DNA of 5,234 bases from Limisphaerales bacterium (GTDB lineage Bacteria > Verrucomicrobiota > Verrucomicrobiia > Limisphaerales > UBA8199): positions 1 through 5,234 of the forward strand of contig JANXQE010000298.1 of assembly GCA_025356925.1 (NCBI GenBank), in the 5' to 3' direction. Below the pieces are notes generated by a model, which did not search any database, had not been told where the DNA came from, and saw only the letters and a list, made by a program, of their open reading frames with translations. The position numbers and the translations under genes were made by a program. Of the stretch, positions 5,188-5,234 are shown piece after piece; positions within the stretch are counted from its first letter, which is position 1, and every line of letters starts with the position of its first letter.

Positions 5188-5234
5188 TTTCGGGGGTTTA
5201 AGGGCAAGGGGGAAGCGGGTGCCGTGGCGGTTTT

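Larger units (their letters stand above)
4527..5234. other. Upstream region without a convincing gene
   Basis: About 700 bp precede the operon. Open frames on both strands here are short and have no recognisable motifs, and their composition (many Arg, Ser, Pro, Cys) looks like translated non-coding DNA. What it does hold is a weak candidate promoter and a CusR-like half-site near 4659-4694, a hairpin at 4915-4935, and a REP-like palindrome at 5169-5187. One plus-strand frame stays open from 4957 to the window edge but lacks an ATG. The region could hold the operon's regulatory DNA and the decayed end of something outside the window. Confidence 0.6.

Overview
The window holds most of a heavy-metal (copper/silver-type) RND efflux operon, read entirely on the minus strand, so transcription runs from high to low coordinates. 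In order it encodes a TolC/CusC-family outer-membrane lipoprotein (4526..3120), a CusB-type periplasmic adaptor lipoprotein with extra metal-binding modules (3022..1094), a small four-helix-bundle protein of the 23S rRNA intervening-sequence (S23) family (1018..512), and the N-terminal 162 codons of a CusA-type inner-membrane pump (488 to the window edge). The outer-membrane, adaptor and pump proteins together would form a tripartite channel moving Cu(I)/Ag(I)-like cations out of the periplasm. The four-helix-bundle gene is the odd member: it separates cusB from cusA, which would otherwise be neighbours.

Every gene junction carries a degenerate GC-rich short repeat built on the minus-strand unit GTGGAGC (GAGCGTGGAGCG-like). 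The copies at the tolC-cusB and cusB-S23 junctions share one orientation; the copy at the S23-cusA junction is inverted. The two copies flanking the S23 gene can therefore pair as RNA. A 23-bp stem is continuous when two G-U wobbles are allowed on the transcribed strand, and a further 9 bp pair outside a bulge, with the gene in the loop. This resembles the intervening sequences of bacterial 23S rRNA, which carry the same protein family, and is the most interesting structure here. The repeats also supply the stop codons of tolC and cusB and encode the last ~19 residues of the S23 protein.

Upstream of the operon (about 4527-5234) I see no convincing gene. This 0.7-kb stretch holds a weak candidate promoter, a 10-bp match to one half of the E. 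coli CusR box, a hairpin, and a REP-like palindrome near the right edge.

The organism is a Gram-negative (outer-membrane channel, two lipoprotein signals) with moderately high GC. The S23 protein type embedded in an operon, the GTGGAGC-type junction repeats and the weak Shine-Dalgarno signals suggest Verrucomicrobiota (Limisphaerales/Pedosphaera-like). That assignment is inferred from recalled patterns and was not tested.
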